NCBI GenBank assembly: GCA_964563165.1 | Contig: CAZLWA010000072.1 | Span: 1 to 64,000 of the forward strand | Reading direction: 5' to 3' | Length of the DNA stretch: 64,000 bases | Source of the DNA: CAZLWA01 sp964563165 | GTDB lineage: Bacteria > CLD3 > SB21 | Part shown: positions 17,295 to 25,307 of the stretch, piece by piece | Layout: the number at the start of each line of letters is the position of its first letter | Position numbering within the stretch: the stretch's first letter is position 1 | The notes under the pieces: model-generated | What the model was told of the DNA's origin: nothing | Seen by the model: the letters and a program-made list of their open reading frames with translations, nothing else | Database searches by the model: none | Position numbers and translations under genes: made by a program

Positions 17295-17897
17295 ATGAGA
17301 AGAATAATTGCATGTGAATTTATGACGATTGATGGTGTCATACAAAACGAGGAGAATGACGGCGACGGCTTCAAGCATGGCGGGTGGTTTTTCCCCTATG
17401 CGGACGAAGTGACGGGGGATGTAGTGAAGGAACGGCTGGCCAAGCCCATAGATCTGCTGTTAGGGCGAAAAACCTTCGCCGGCTGGGAAACATATTGGCC
17501 GACCCATTCGAGCTTCTGGCCGAACGTCATGACCGCGACGAAGTACGTTGCTTCGAATACACGTGACTCAAGCGATTGGCAGCACACTATCTTTTTGGGC
17601 GGAGACCTCGCGGAAAAAGTGCGTGAGTTAAAGCAAACGGGCGGACCGGATATTTATGTAATGGGCAGCGCAGATATGCTGCAGACGCTCTTCAAAAACG
17701 ATCTCGTCGATGGGCTTGAGCTTATGATAATTCCGATCACCCTCGGCCAAGGAAAACGTTTGTTTCAAGACGGCACGATCCCTGCTTCCTTTAAGGTCAC
17801 CCAATCGCAAGTCGCCCCAAAAGGCATCATCATCGTAAGCTACCAACGCGACGGCGACGTACAAACCGGCGCGCCTCAGATCGAAGAGAATGATTGA
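17295..17897 (+). CDS. Dihydrofolate-reductase-like (RibD C-terminal) reductase
   Basis: A 200-residue member of the RibD C-terminal/DHFR-fold family: MRRIIACEFMTIDGVIQ, LLLGRKTFAGWETYW, IYVMGSADMLQTLF and LMIIPITLGQGKRLF. The family binds NADPH, but these stand-alone versions have no assigned substrate. It follows the exported protein by 21 bases in the same direction. Such genes often travel with SRPBCC and DUF1801 genes, as here. Confidence 0.88.
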   Translation: MRRIIACEFMTIDGVIQNEENDGDGFKHGGWFFPYADEVTGDVVKERLAKPIDLLLGRKTFAGWETYWPTHSSFWPNVMTATKYVASNTRDSSDWQHTIFLGGDLAEKVRELKQTGGPDIYVMGSADMLQTLFKNDLVDGLELMIIPITLGQGKRLFQDGTIPASFKVTQSQVAPKGIIIVSYQRDGDVQTGAPQIEEND

Positions 17898-17974
17898 GAA
17901 TCGTCGACGCGAAACGCCAAAACGTAACCAGCTCGTGCAGAAAAATTGAAACGAGCGAGATTTGAAAAGGCAAA

Positions 17975-18433
17975 ATGACCAATATGACCGTACAAGAACA
18001 AATCAAAAAGTATGTTGCCAGCCAACCTGAGCCAAAACGTAGTGACATGCAAGAGTTGCACCGCATCATTCTGCAAGTAATGCCAGCATGTAAATTATGG
18101 TTCTTGGATGGTAAGAACGGTGAAAATAAAACTGTTTCTAATCCTAATATAGGATATGGAATTCAAACCATAAAATATGCTGATGGAAAAACCAGAGAGT
18201 TTTATCAAATTGGTTTGTGCGCAAACAAAACCGGAATCTCGGTCTATATCCTTGGTATCAAGGATAAGAAATACTTAGCCCAAACGTATGGAAAAAAACT
18301 AGGCAAGGCGAGCGTGACCGGGTATTGTATTAAGTTCAAAACTCTAAAAGATATAAATATCAATATACTTCAAGCGGCAATACGATATGGGTTGAGGCTC
18401 AGATTGAAAAAAAAGGTGAACTTGATGAAATAA
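17975..18433 (+). CDS. DUF1801 protein
   Basis: A 152-residue protein: TVQEQIKKYVASQPEPKRSD, LHRIILQVMPACKLWFLDGK, YGIQTIKYADGKTREFYQIG and SVYILGIKDKKYLAQTYGKK. This matches the DUF1801 (YdhG-like) family, which has a two-layer fold of unknown role. ATG 17975 follows AAAAGG; ATG 17987 is an alternative. It is immediately followed by a gene fragment. Confidence 0.8.
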   Translation: MTNMTVQEQIKKYVASQPEPKRSDMQELHRIILQVMPACKLWFLDGKNGENKTVSNPNIGYGIQTIKYADGKTREFYQIGLCANKTGISVYILGIKDKKYLAQTYGKKLGKASVTGYCIKFKTLKDININILQAAIRYGLRLRLKKKVNLMK

Positions 18434-18532
18434 TTAGAAGGCAGTAAAGTTGAAATACCAATTGCGGACGGCCCTTTTGGTTCTTACTTTGGAATGTTTG
18501 CAGACAAATCTGATTTTTTCAGGAACGGATAA
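18434..18532 (+). pseudogene. C-terminal fragment of a VOC/PhnB-like (glyoxalase-fold) protein
   Basis: Directly after the DUF1801 stop, an open frame without a start reads LEGSKVEIPIADGPFGSYFG then MFADKSD and ends at TAA 18530. The phrase aligns with the C-terminal strand of PhnB-like VOC proteins (usually GSxxxxPLxDxxWGxxFGMxxDxFG). Everything upstream is missing, so a deletion probably joined this stump to the DUF1801 gene. Confidence 0.6.
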
Positions 18533-18561
18533 CTCTAAAGATACGCGCGACAATTGCTATT

Positions 18562-19272
18562 TCATAATAACCTCTCCTGAGGATCGCTGTAATCGAACGG
18601 CTCGATCAGGTGAGGGCCGTTATTGCGGACATTGTTGACGGCCGGATTGGCGTCGTATGCTTTCATCATTTCATCCGGCACCGACTTCAGCAGGGGCCGG
18701 ACCGCATCGTACGAATCGAGCGCAGGATCGAGCCACCGGGATTCATATTCTTTGCTGAGAATGACGGGCATTCGGTTATGAACTTTCCCGACGAGGGCGT
18801 TCGGTTCCGCAGTCAGGATCGTACACGACGAAATGATCTCACCGCTGCTTTTCTTCCACCGGTCAAATAATCCCGCGAACGCAAATATACTTTTGTCTTT
18901 CATGATGAACCGGACGGGATGCTTGACCTTTCCGTCCGCGCGGAATTCATAAAAGCCGTCGGCAATGACCAGGCACCGCTGCCCGGGGATCAGATTTTTG
19001 AATGCAGGCTTGGAAGCGATGTCTTCCGACCGCGCATTGATCGTCGAGAATCCGATCTTCTCGTCTTTTGCCCACGACGGGATCAAACCCCATCGGAGTA
19101 GTGTCAATTTACGGGAATGATCGTTCTGAATGATCGCCGGAACCAGGTTCGTCGGTGCGACATTGAAATTCGGCTGAAAATCATTGATGAGTTCATCCAT
19201 TTCTTCGTTCGCAAGATCAAACCGTTCCTGAATGATCCTCAGGTTTGCGGTGAGTGTGTATCTGCCGCACAT
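18562..19272 (-). CDS. SRAP/HMCES-family abasic-site shielding protein (YedK type)
   Basis: A 236-residue protein starting at ATG 19272 so that the invariant catalytic Cys is residue 2 (MCGRYTL); AAAGG lies upstream. The family core is complete: FNVAPTNLVPAI, LRWGLIPSWAKD, INARSEDIASKPAFK, RCLVIADGFYEF, FAFAGLFDRW, ILTAEPNALVGKVHNRMPVIL. SRAP proteins form a covalent link to abasic sites in single-stranded DNA. It is divergent from lexA and next to two lesion-tolerant polymerases, so it fits an SOS role. Confidence 0.93.
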   Translation of the reverse strand: MCGRYTLTANLRIIQERFDLANEEMDELINDFQPNFNVAPTNLVPAIIQNDHSRKLTLLRWGLIPSWAKDEKIGFSTINARSEDIASKPAFKNLIPGQRCLVIADGFYEFRADGKVKHPVRFIMKDKSIFAFAGLFDRWKKSSGEIISSCTILTAEPNALVGKVHNRMPVILSKEYESRWLDPALDSYDAVRPLLKSVPDEMMKAYDANPAVNNVRNNGPHLIEPFDYSDPQERLL

Positions 19273-19591
19273 GGTAATGCCTTTCTGAAATTTTCCCAAC
19301 CACCCCGCCCTTTAATTTTCCCCTTCGCCCCTTTAATATAGTGAAGAGTGCAAAGAGAATGTTAAAAATTATTTTGAAAGATAGACAAATTCGAATCGCG
19401 TGAAAAAATCCCCCTAACCCCCTTTACAAGGGGGAAGAAATACCCCTCCTGTCAAGAACTTGTCCTTAGGAGGAGGGAGCTCCATTCAAATTCCCCTCCT
19501 TTTCAAGAGCTTGTCCCGAGCCGTGCGAGGGAAGGGGTTAGGGGTGGTTAAGTATTATCGCATTCACCACACCCCGCCCTAAAAATAACTC
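19273..19591. repeat. Intergenic G/C-run palindromes upstream of lexA
   Basis: Between the divergent SRAP and lexA genes, 19408-19556 is packed with C-runs and matching G-runs. Examples are CCCCCTAACCCCC then AAGGGGGA, a hairpin CCTCCT...AGGAGG, and CCCCTCC...GGGGTTAGGGG. Similar elements occur at 20606-20646 and 21889-21990, so this is a dispersed palindromic repeat of the genome. No gene is seen here. Confidence 0.6.
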
Positions 19592-19628
19592 TTGACAAAT
19601 TCAAATCTGTATAGTATAATACTATACA
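19592..19628 (+). promoter_or_regulatory. lexA promoter with palindromic SOS operator
   Basis: TTGACA (19592-19597), a 17-base spacer, then TATAAT (19615-19620): a consensus sigma70 promoter. A near-perfect palindrome, TGTATAGTAT-A-ATACTATACA (19608-19628), covers the -10 box. Its position and symmetry make it the likely LexA binding site for autorepression. It does not resemble the E. coli (CTG-N10-CAG) or Bacillus (CGAAC-N4-GTTCG) SOS boxes. Confidence 0.85.
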
Positions 19629-19649
19629 CTTCAATAATCAATCAAAATA

Positions 19650-20222
19650 ATGAATTATCTCTCTAAAAAACAAGAAGACGTTCTGAAATTCATTGAAAAC
19701 CACATTCATGAGCACGGGGAATCTCCTTCGTTGCGTACGATCGGGGCGTATTTCAGTATCCAGGTCAGAGCCGTTCAGGACCATATTTCAGCGATCAAGA
19801 ACAAGGGCTATCTCAAGGTCATTCCGAAAAGATACAACGGGATACAGCTGTTATCGCCTTCACAGGACATTCCGATCTACGGCAGAGTTGCCGCAGGTAA
19901 ACCGGCGTTTGCCGTCGAAAATATCGAAGGGTATGTGCACGGCGGCGTTGACCGGAAAACGGATATATTTGCGCTGCGGGTCACGGGAGACAGCATGATC
20001 GACGCGGGCATTCATGACGGCGATGTCGTGATCGTCAAAAAACAAAGATCGGCGGACGACTGCGATATCGTGATCGCGATGCTTCATGATGAAGCGACGG
20101 TGAAACGGTATCGTTTTAAACGAGGGCAAAAATATCTGGAACCTGCCAATGAACATTACGCGATCATCAAAGATCCTTTTGAAATTGTCGGAAAGGTCAT
20201 TGAGCTGAGGAGAAAATTATGA
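19650..20222 (+). CDS. lexA: LexA-type SOS repressor
   Basis: A 190-residue repressor. The N-terminal winged helix (LSKKQEDVLKFIENHIHEHG, PSLRTIGAYFSIQVRAVQDHI) is followed by an Ala-Gly cleavage site in GRVAAGKPAF. The S24 self-cleavage dyad is present: Ser in VTGDSMIDAGIHDGD and Lys in DEATVKRY. It should bind the palindrome in its own promoter and be cleaved when RecA is activated. The recognition helix (GAYFSIQVRAVQ) differs from that of typical LexA, in keeping with the unusual operator. It overlaps the next gene by four bases (ATGA). Confidence 0.9.
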   Translation: MNYLSKKQEDVLKFIENHIHEHGESPSLRTIGAYFSIQVRAVQDHISAIKNKGYLKVIPKRYNGIQLLSPSQDIPIYGRVAAGKPAFAVENIEGYVHGGVDRKTDIFALRVTGDSMIDAGIHDGDVVIVKKQRSADDCDIVIAMLHDEATVKRYRFKRGQKYLEPANEHYAIIKDPFEIVGKVIELRRKL

Positions 20223-20626
20223 CGGTTTCCAATTACTCCGTTTTGGAAGAAGAACTGATCGCTTCACATATTCAGCATATTTTAAAAGTTTTTAATGTCC
20301 GTCACTATTTAAGCGACCGGGTCGGCGTGGAAGTGTCCATGCAAAACGGAAAAGTCTGCGGATCGAATCTGAATTTTTATAAAACGCGCCCGGAAAATCT
20401 CGGCAATATCAATTGCATCGTTCCTCCGTTCTCCGTTCAGGATAAAGAAGTATTGAAAACCTGCACGCTGGGGATCATGAAAACGTTGCAGCTCGAGATC
20501 CCGAAAGATATTTTCGGAACGATCGAAGTGATCACCGAATTTGATCCCGATAAAAAAATGCGCATTAAAAATGTGTCCGTGAATTTGAGAAGCGTTTTTA
20601 AATTAATCCCCCCAACCCCCCTTTAA
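20219..20626 (+). CDS. Unknown protein between lexA and the Y-family polymerase
   Basis: A 135-residue protein, start coupled to lexA (ATGA at 20219-20222). It contains LEEELIASHIQHILKVF, VGVEVSMQNGKVCGSNL, KTCTLGIMKTLQLEIPKDIFG and VITEFDPDKKMRIKNVSVN. No family recognised and no RecA-like motif, so it is not ImuA although it occupies the place of imuA. The last residues (LIPPTPL) are encoded by the palindromic repeat at 20606-20646, which suggests that the repeat inserted at or extended the 3' end. By context it may be an SOS accessory factor. Confidence 0.7.
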   Translation: MTVSNYSVLEEELIASHIQHILKVFNVRHYLSDRVGVEVSMQNGKVCGSNLNFYKTRPENLGNINCIVPPFSVQDKEVLKTCTLGIMKTLQLEIPKDIFGTIEVITEFDPDKKMRIKNVSVNLRSVFKLIPPTPL

Positions 20627-20646
20627 TAAAGGGGGGCATAGAGGGG
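20606..20646. repeat. C/G-run palindrome, perfect 10-bp arms
   Basis: CCCCCCTTTA (20616-20625), A, TAAAGGGGGG (20627-20636) is a perfect palindrome. It is flanked by further C-runs and a GAGGGGTGTTGAGGG run that also provides the Shine-Dalgarno for the polymerase gene. It belongs to the same family as 19408-19556 and 21889-21990. Confidence 0.7.
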
Positions 20647-20659
20647 TGTTGAGGGACCC

Positions 20660-21814
20660 GTGTCGATCGTACGTATTGCCCATATCGATCTGACGGCATT
20701 CTTTGTTTCCGTTGAATGCCTGGTGAACCCGGCGCTGGCCGGTCAACCTGTAATAGTAGGTGGACCGGCTGAGAGCCGCGGGGTCGTCGCCTGCGCTTCT
20801 TATGAAGCCAGAAAATTTGGCATTCATGCAGGCATGGCAACGGCCATAGCCGAGCGCAAATGCCCGCACGTCATCCGTGTGGACGGCCATTATCATCTCT
20901 ATGAAAAATATTCGAACACTATTCAGGCCTTTCTTAAAACATACGCACCGTCGTTCGAACCGGCAAGCATCGATGAATTTTATCTCGATTGGACGGGATG
21001 CGAGCGGATCTTCGGAGGGAATCTTCACGTGTTTGCATTGCGATTGCAGAAAACGATCCTCAAACGATTCGGCCTGACCTGTGCCATCGGCATCGCATCC
21101 AACAAGATCACGGCGAAAGTGGCATGCGACCAGGCCAAGCCGGATGGCGTTACGGAAGTCGGATCAGGTTATGAATCGGAGTACCTGCGGCCGCTGCCGG
21201 TGGAAGTTCTGACCGGCGTCGGCGAAGTGACCATGGGTAAATTACATCTGCGCGGGATCCGGACCTGCGGTGAACTTGCAGAAATGGATTCTTCCTATAT
21301 CGGACAGGTATTCGGCAAGAACGGATTGACCATTCAGTCGTATGCGCGCGGCTACGGCGACGCGTTCCTGATCGAAGCGCGGGAACAAAAACAAATTTCA
21401 CGGGAAGAAACTTTTTCAACGGATACACGGGACGCCGTATTTCTCTCTGAAATTTTGCATCGCATGGCGCTGGAGGTCAGCGAGGAATTGCGTTCATTGG
21501 ATCTGCGCGCATGCTGTCTGCACGTCAAGGTACGGTATTCGGATTGGGTGCAATACGCCCGCCAGATGACCGTTTCACCGACGCATGACCCGGAGATCAT
21601 TCATAAAACCGCGTGGCATCTGCTGCGTAAAGCGGACACCCGGCGGGTAACGATCCGGTTGATCGGCATAGGCGTTTCGAAATTCACGGAAGATGTTTTT
21701 ACGATCGATTGTTTCAGACAGCAGGAAATCCGCCGCGAGTGGCTTTTGAAAGCCGTGGATAAAATTAATCATAAATACAACGACACGGTCGTACAAATGG
21801 GTGTGATCTCGTAA
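20660..21814 (+). CDS. dinB: Y-family lesion-bypass DNA polymerase (DinB type)
   Basis: A 384-residue polymerase from GTG 20660, preceded by GAGGGA. The catalytic carboxylates are present (AHIDLTAFFVSVE and SIDEFYLD), so it is an active Pol IV-like enzyme and not a catalytically dead ImuB. Other landmarks: CASYEARKFGIHAGM, GIASNKITAKVACDQAKPDG, a helix-hairpin-helix segment (LTGVGEVTMGKLHLRGIRT) and a little-finger domain to about residue 345. By context it is under LexA control and shares the cassette with dnaE2. Related cassettes use ImuB with DnaE2; here an active DinB takes that place. Confidence 0.9.
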   Translation: MSIVRIAHIDLTAFFVSVECLVNPALAGQPVIVGGPAESRGVVACASYEARKFGIHAGMATAIAERKCPHVIRVDGHYHLYEKYSNTIQAFLKTYAPSFEPASIDEFYLDWTGCERIFGGNLHVFALRLQKTILKRFGLTCAIGIASNKITAKVACDQAKPDGVTEVGSGYESEYLRPLPVEVLTGVGEVTMGKLHLRGIRTCGELAEMDSSYIGQVFGKNGLTIQSYARGYGDAFLIEAREQKQISREETFSTDTRDAVFLSEILHRMALEVSEELRSLDLRACCLHVKVRYSDWVQYARQMTVSPTHDPEIIHKTAWHLLRKADTRRVTIRLIGIGVSKFTEDVFTIDCFRQQEIRREWLLKAVDKINHKYNDTVVQMGVIS

Positions 21815-21844
21815 TTTATAATTAAAAGAGTCGTTGGGAATACC

Positions 21845-21884
21845 AAGCTCAGATTCCGGTTGCCGGAATTTGAGCTTTTTTTAT
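21845..21884 (+). terminator. Intrinsic terminator after dinB
   Basis: AAGCTCAGATTCCGG / CCGGAATTTGAGCTT forms a stem of about 15 pairs with one mismatch and a TTG loop, followed by a run of seven T. It is strong, so dnaE2 probably has its own promoter or relies on read-through. Confidence 0.85.
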
Positions 21885-21888
21885 TACC

Positions 21889-21993
21889 TCACCCTTTTGC
21901 CACCTCACCCCTAACCCCTCTCCTTGAAAAGGAGAGGGGAGAATACACCCCTCCCTTTCTCCCTCCCCTTACAAAGGGGAGGGATGGGGTGGG
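21889..21993. repeat. Two C/G-run hairpins upstream of dnaE2
   Basis: CCCCTCTCCTT (21915-21925) pairs with AAGGAGAGGGG (21929-21939), and CCCTCCCCTT (21961-21970) pairs with AAGGGGAGGG (21974-21983). Both are preceded by CTCACCC-type units. Same family as the elements at 19408 and 20606. No clear promoter was found between here and dnaE2. Confidence 0.65.
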
Positions 21994-22047
21994 GTCTTAA
22001 CGAGGAGAGGAACAGGGGTAAGGTTGGGGAGAGAAAATCTAACCAAA

Positions 22048-25000
22048 ATGTCATTCACTCATTTACATACGCACTCCTATTATTCTTACGGCAAAGGCAG
22101 TTCCCCGATCGAACGGCTGGTTCAAAAAGCTAAAGCGTCGGGGTATGATGCGTTAGCGCTGACCGATACCAATACGATCGCAGGAGTAGTTGAATTTTAT
22201 TCCATGTGCAAAGAATATGAACTCCGTGCCATCATCGGCTGCGAGATAGAGGATGCTTCAAATCAAAAGGCCGTATTGCTTTGCAAAAGCCAAAACGGGT
22301 ATGAACGGCTGTGCCGGATCGTGACCGACCGGCAGTTAAATGAAAATTTTAATGTGGTCGACATGCTGTGCGAAAATTCCGACGGGCTGTTCGTCATTAC
22401 CGGTGACCTGACATTGCTGAGATCATTATCCGGAAAAATTCCGGATCTGTATGCGGAATTGATCTTGATTTCTACGGCAAAAAAACAAAACCGATTAATT
22501 TATAAAGAAGCACGGAACCTGGGAGTTCCGCTTGTCTGGACCAACGATGTATATTTTGCCGATCCGGAGGAGCATGAAATTTATCGTATCCTGGCATCGA
22601 TGAAGCAGCTGACCACGCTGTATGATCTGAAAGATGAAGTGACTTCCGACCAATATCTCAAACCGCCCTCAATAATTTCAAAATCGGGAAGCACTCTGGA
22701 TGAAGCGCTTCGCAGCACGGAGGTGATCAGCCGGGCGTGCCGGTTTGAATTCACGCTCAAGCGCCATCACTGCGCGCGTTACCGTCATGCGGACGGAAAA
22801 ATTCCGGATTCCGGCGCCGATCTCTTACGATCGCTCTCGCGCAAGGGATTAGAGAAGCGCTACGGAATCAGCGATAAACACAAACCGATCAATTATTCCA
22901 CGTTGACGGAACGGCTGGAATATGAACTCGAAGTTATTACGAACCTGAATTTCAGCGATTATTTTCTGATCTGCCGCGATATTGTGGATCACGCACACGG
23001 GCAAGGGTATTGGCATGTGGGGCGCGGTTCTGCCGCGAACAGCTTAGTCAGTTATTGTCTGGGATTGACGGAAGTCGATCCGGTTCGCTATAATTTGTAT
23101 TTCGAACGGTTCCTGAATTACGCGCGCGGTTCGCCGCCGGATATCGATCTGGATTTCAATTGGCGCGTGCGGGATGAGATCCTGAAATATATTTACGAAC
23201 GGTATGGACAAGAGCACGTCGCCATGATGTCGTCCATTCACACGCTGCATGCGCGCGGCGCCTTGCGGGAAGTCGCCAAAGCCTACGGCGTGAGTGAACG
23301 TGAATTGGATTCATTCCGGCGATTTATTCCGCATACGCGTGCGGGCAACCTGAATGAACTTGCGGAAAAATATCCCGAAGCCAAAGAACTTAAGCTGAAC
23401 AGCAAACTCTACCGGAATATTCTGACGATGGCTGCAAAGCTCGACGGATTCCCTCATTACGGCGGTATCCACTCCAGCGGCGTCGTGATCACGGAACGGC
23501 CCGTTACGTGCTATTCCGCGCTGGAGCGCAGCGCCAACGGATTCGTCAAAACGCAGCTGGATATGTATTCCGGGGAAGACGTCGGATTGATCAAATTCGA
23601 TATTCTCGCCGTACGCGGGCTCGGCACGATCGAAGACGCCGTCGGAAATATCGAGCGCGATACCCGGACGAAATTGGATATTTTTAATTGGGATAAAATT
23701 TTTGCAGATCCGAAAGCGCAGGAACTCATGAGCACCGGCAAGACCGTCGGCGTGGTGCATTCCGAGAGCCCGTTCATCCGTAATGCCATGCGCATCACCA
23801 AAGCAAAAACTTTTGAATTGCTGTACATTATTTTGGGTATGGTACGAACGGGATGCGTCGAATCGGGCATGATGTATACGTTCATCGAGAGGCTTCTGGA
23901 ACCGGAAAAGCGGAAGGACGCACTGCCGGCATTGTTAAAGATCCTGCCGGAAACTTTCGGCGTGATGATATTCGAAGAAGACGTCATTCGTGTTCTGCAT
24001 TTTGTCGGCGGGCTGAGTTTGGAGGAAGCGGATATCGTCCGGCGGGCGATGAGCGGAAAGCGCGTGGCTTCAGGGGTGGTCCAAAAACTTCGTGTGAAGT
24101 TTTTCAGGAATTGCCAACAACAAATACCGGATACTTCGGAGATCGACACGCTGTGGAAACAGCTGGAAAGTTTCAGCGGATTTACTTTTTGCAAAGCGCA
24201 CAGTTCGAGTTATGCCCTGATGGCGTTTCAAGGGCTTTATCTGCGGATCCATTATCCGGCGCATTACATGGCCGCGGTGCTGTCGAATCAGGGCGGGTTC
24301 TATACGCCTTCAGCCTACATCTCGGAATGCCGGAGGCTGGGTTTGAAAATTTTGCCGCCGGATATTAACCGGAGCGATACCGATTACAAAGCGGAAGGAG
24401 CCGATGCGATCCGGATCGGCTTGCGCTTTATCGCGAATATTTCTTCCATAACACTGACAAAGATCATGGAAGAACGTTCGAGGGGTAATTTTAATTCTCT
24501 GAAAGATTTTGCTTTTCGGATTCATGCGGATAACGAAGAAGCGGTCACGCTCATCCGGATCGGATGTTTTGATTTTTTAGAAAAAAAACGAACGACCCTT
24601 ATCGCTCTGTGGGACGCGCTGAGCTCTATCCGGAAGAACAGTCTTTCCCGAGACCTGTTTTTGGTGGATCTGAGCCGCTTTGAATCGTCCGTAGCCGGGC
24701 TGCAGGACCTCACATGGAAAGAACGACTGCAAACCGAGAATGAACTGCTGGGATATCCGGTTCATCACCATCCGCTCGAATTTTATCCGAATCAGATCAA
24801 TCATCCGAGTATTGTTCAGGCGGTAAATTTGCAGAATTACACCGGAAAAAAAGTGAAAATGATCGGCTGGCTGGTTTCATCCAAGCGTATCAGGACGCGG
24901 GATAAATTGAACGACGGGGGAGAACTGATCCGGGAAGGGCGGTATATGAAATTTATGACCATGGAAGATCTCACCGGGATCTTTGATACCGTACTGTTTC

Positions 25001-25269
25001 CCGATCTTTACGAGAAGGTCGCCGCGCAGACATTATCCTACGGGCCGTTTTGCCTGGAGGGCATCGTCGATACACGCTACCAGACGGTTAACGTCAGCCG
25101 GCTGGAATTGGTAAGAAATCACATCCCGGTCACGACGATCGACTCGAAGATCACGATTGAGAAGCAGGAATTGTATGCGAAACAAAAAGCTTCGATCGGG
25201 ATCACCGAGGAGCATCTTAAAGAGCTGAATGAAATATCCGCAGAATTGGAAATGGTGCGCACGGCGTGA
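22048..25269 (+). CDS. dnaE2: Error-prone DNA polymerase III alpha subunit (DnaE2 type)
   Basis: A 1,073-residue C-family polymerase, the usual DnaE2 length. I chose ATG 22048, which opens directly on the PHP domain (SFTHLHTHSYYS); the TTG at 22024 would add eight residues. The PHP motif reads ALTDTNTIAG where DnaE proteins usually have DHN/DHG, so its metal site may be incomplete. Catalytic aspartates lie in PPDIDLDF and in IKFDILAVRGLG. Helix-hairpin-helix and OB-fold segments (VKMIGWLVSSKRIRT) follow. It completes the lexA-x-dinB-dnaE2 mutagenesis cassette. Confidence 0.93.
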   Translation: MSFTHLHTHSYYSYGKGSSPIERLVQKAKASGYDALALTDTNTIAGVVEFYSMCKEYELRAIIGCEIEDASNQKAVLLCKSQNGYERLCRIVTDRQLNENFNVVDMLCENSDGLFVITGDLTLLRSLSGKIPDLYAELILISTAKKQNRLIYKEARNLGVPLVWTNDVYFADPEEHEIYRILASMKQLTTLYDLKDEVTSDQYLKPPSIISKSGSTLDEALRSTEVISRACRFEFTLKRHHCARYRHADGKIPDSGADLLRSLSRKGLEKRYGISDKHKPINYSTLTERLEYELEVITNLNFSDYFLICRDIVDHAHGQGYWHVGRGSAANSLVSYCLGLTEVDPVRYNLYFERFLNYARGSPPDIDLDFNWRVRDEILKYIYERYGQEHVAMMSSIHTLHARGALREVAKAYGVSERELDSFRRFIPHTRAGNLNELAEKYPEAKELKLNSKLYRNILTMAAKLDGFPHYGGIHSSGVVITERPVTCYSALERSANGFVKTQLDMYSGEDVGLIKFDILAVRGLGTIEDAVGNIERDTRTKLDIFNWDKIFADPKAQELMSTGKTVGVVHSESPFIRNAMRITKAKTFELLYIILGMVRTGCVESGMMYTFIERLLEPEKRKDALPALLKILPETFGVMIFEEDVIRVLHFVGGLSLEEADIVRRAMSGKRVASGVVQKLRVKFFRNCQQQIPDTSEIDTLWKQLESFSGFTFCKAHSSSYALMAFQGLYLRIHYPAHYMAAVLSNQGGFYTPSAYISECRRLGLKILPPDINRSDTDYKAEGADAIRIGLRFIANISSITLTKIMEERSRGNFNSLKDFAFRIHADNEEAVTLIRIGCFDFLEKKRTTLIALWDALSSIRKNSLSRDLFLVDLSRFESSVAGLQDLTWKERLQTENELLGYPVHHHPLEFYPNQINHPSIVQAVNLQNYTGKKVKMIGWLVSSKRIRTRDKLNDGGELIREGRYMKFMTMEDLTGIFDTVLFPDLYEKVAAQTLSYGPFCLEGIVDTRYQTVNVSRLELVRNHIPVTTIDSKITIEKQELYAKQKASIGITEEHLKELNEISAELEMVRTA

Positions 25270-25307
25270 GAAGAATCTGTTCCGGAAGAAAACATTAAGA
25301 ATGCAAA

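Noticed and set aside
20660..21814. ImuB
   Set aside because: The catalytic Asp/Glu residues of Y-family polymerases are all present, whereas ImuB lacks them.
23511..24194. 227-residue minus-strand ORF opposite dnaE2
   Set aside because: Shadow of the dnaE2 coding frame; no ribosome site and implausible composition.
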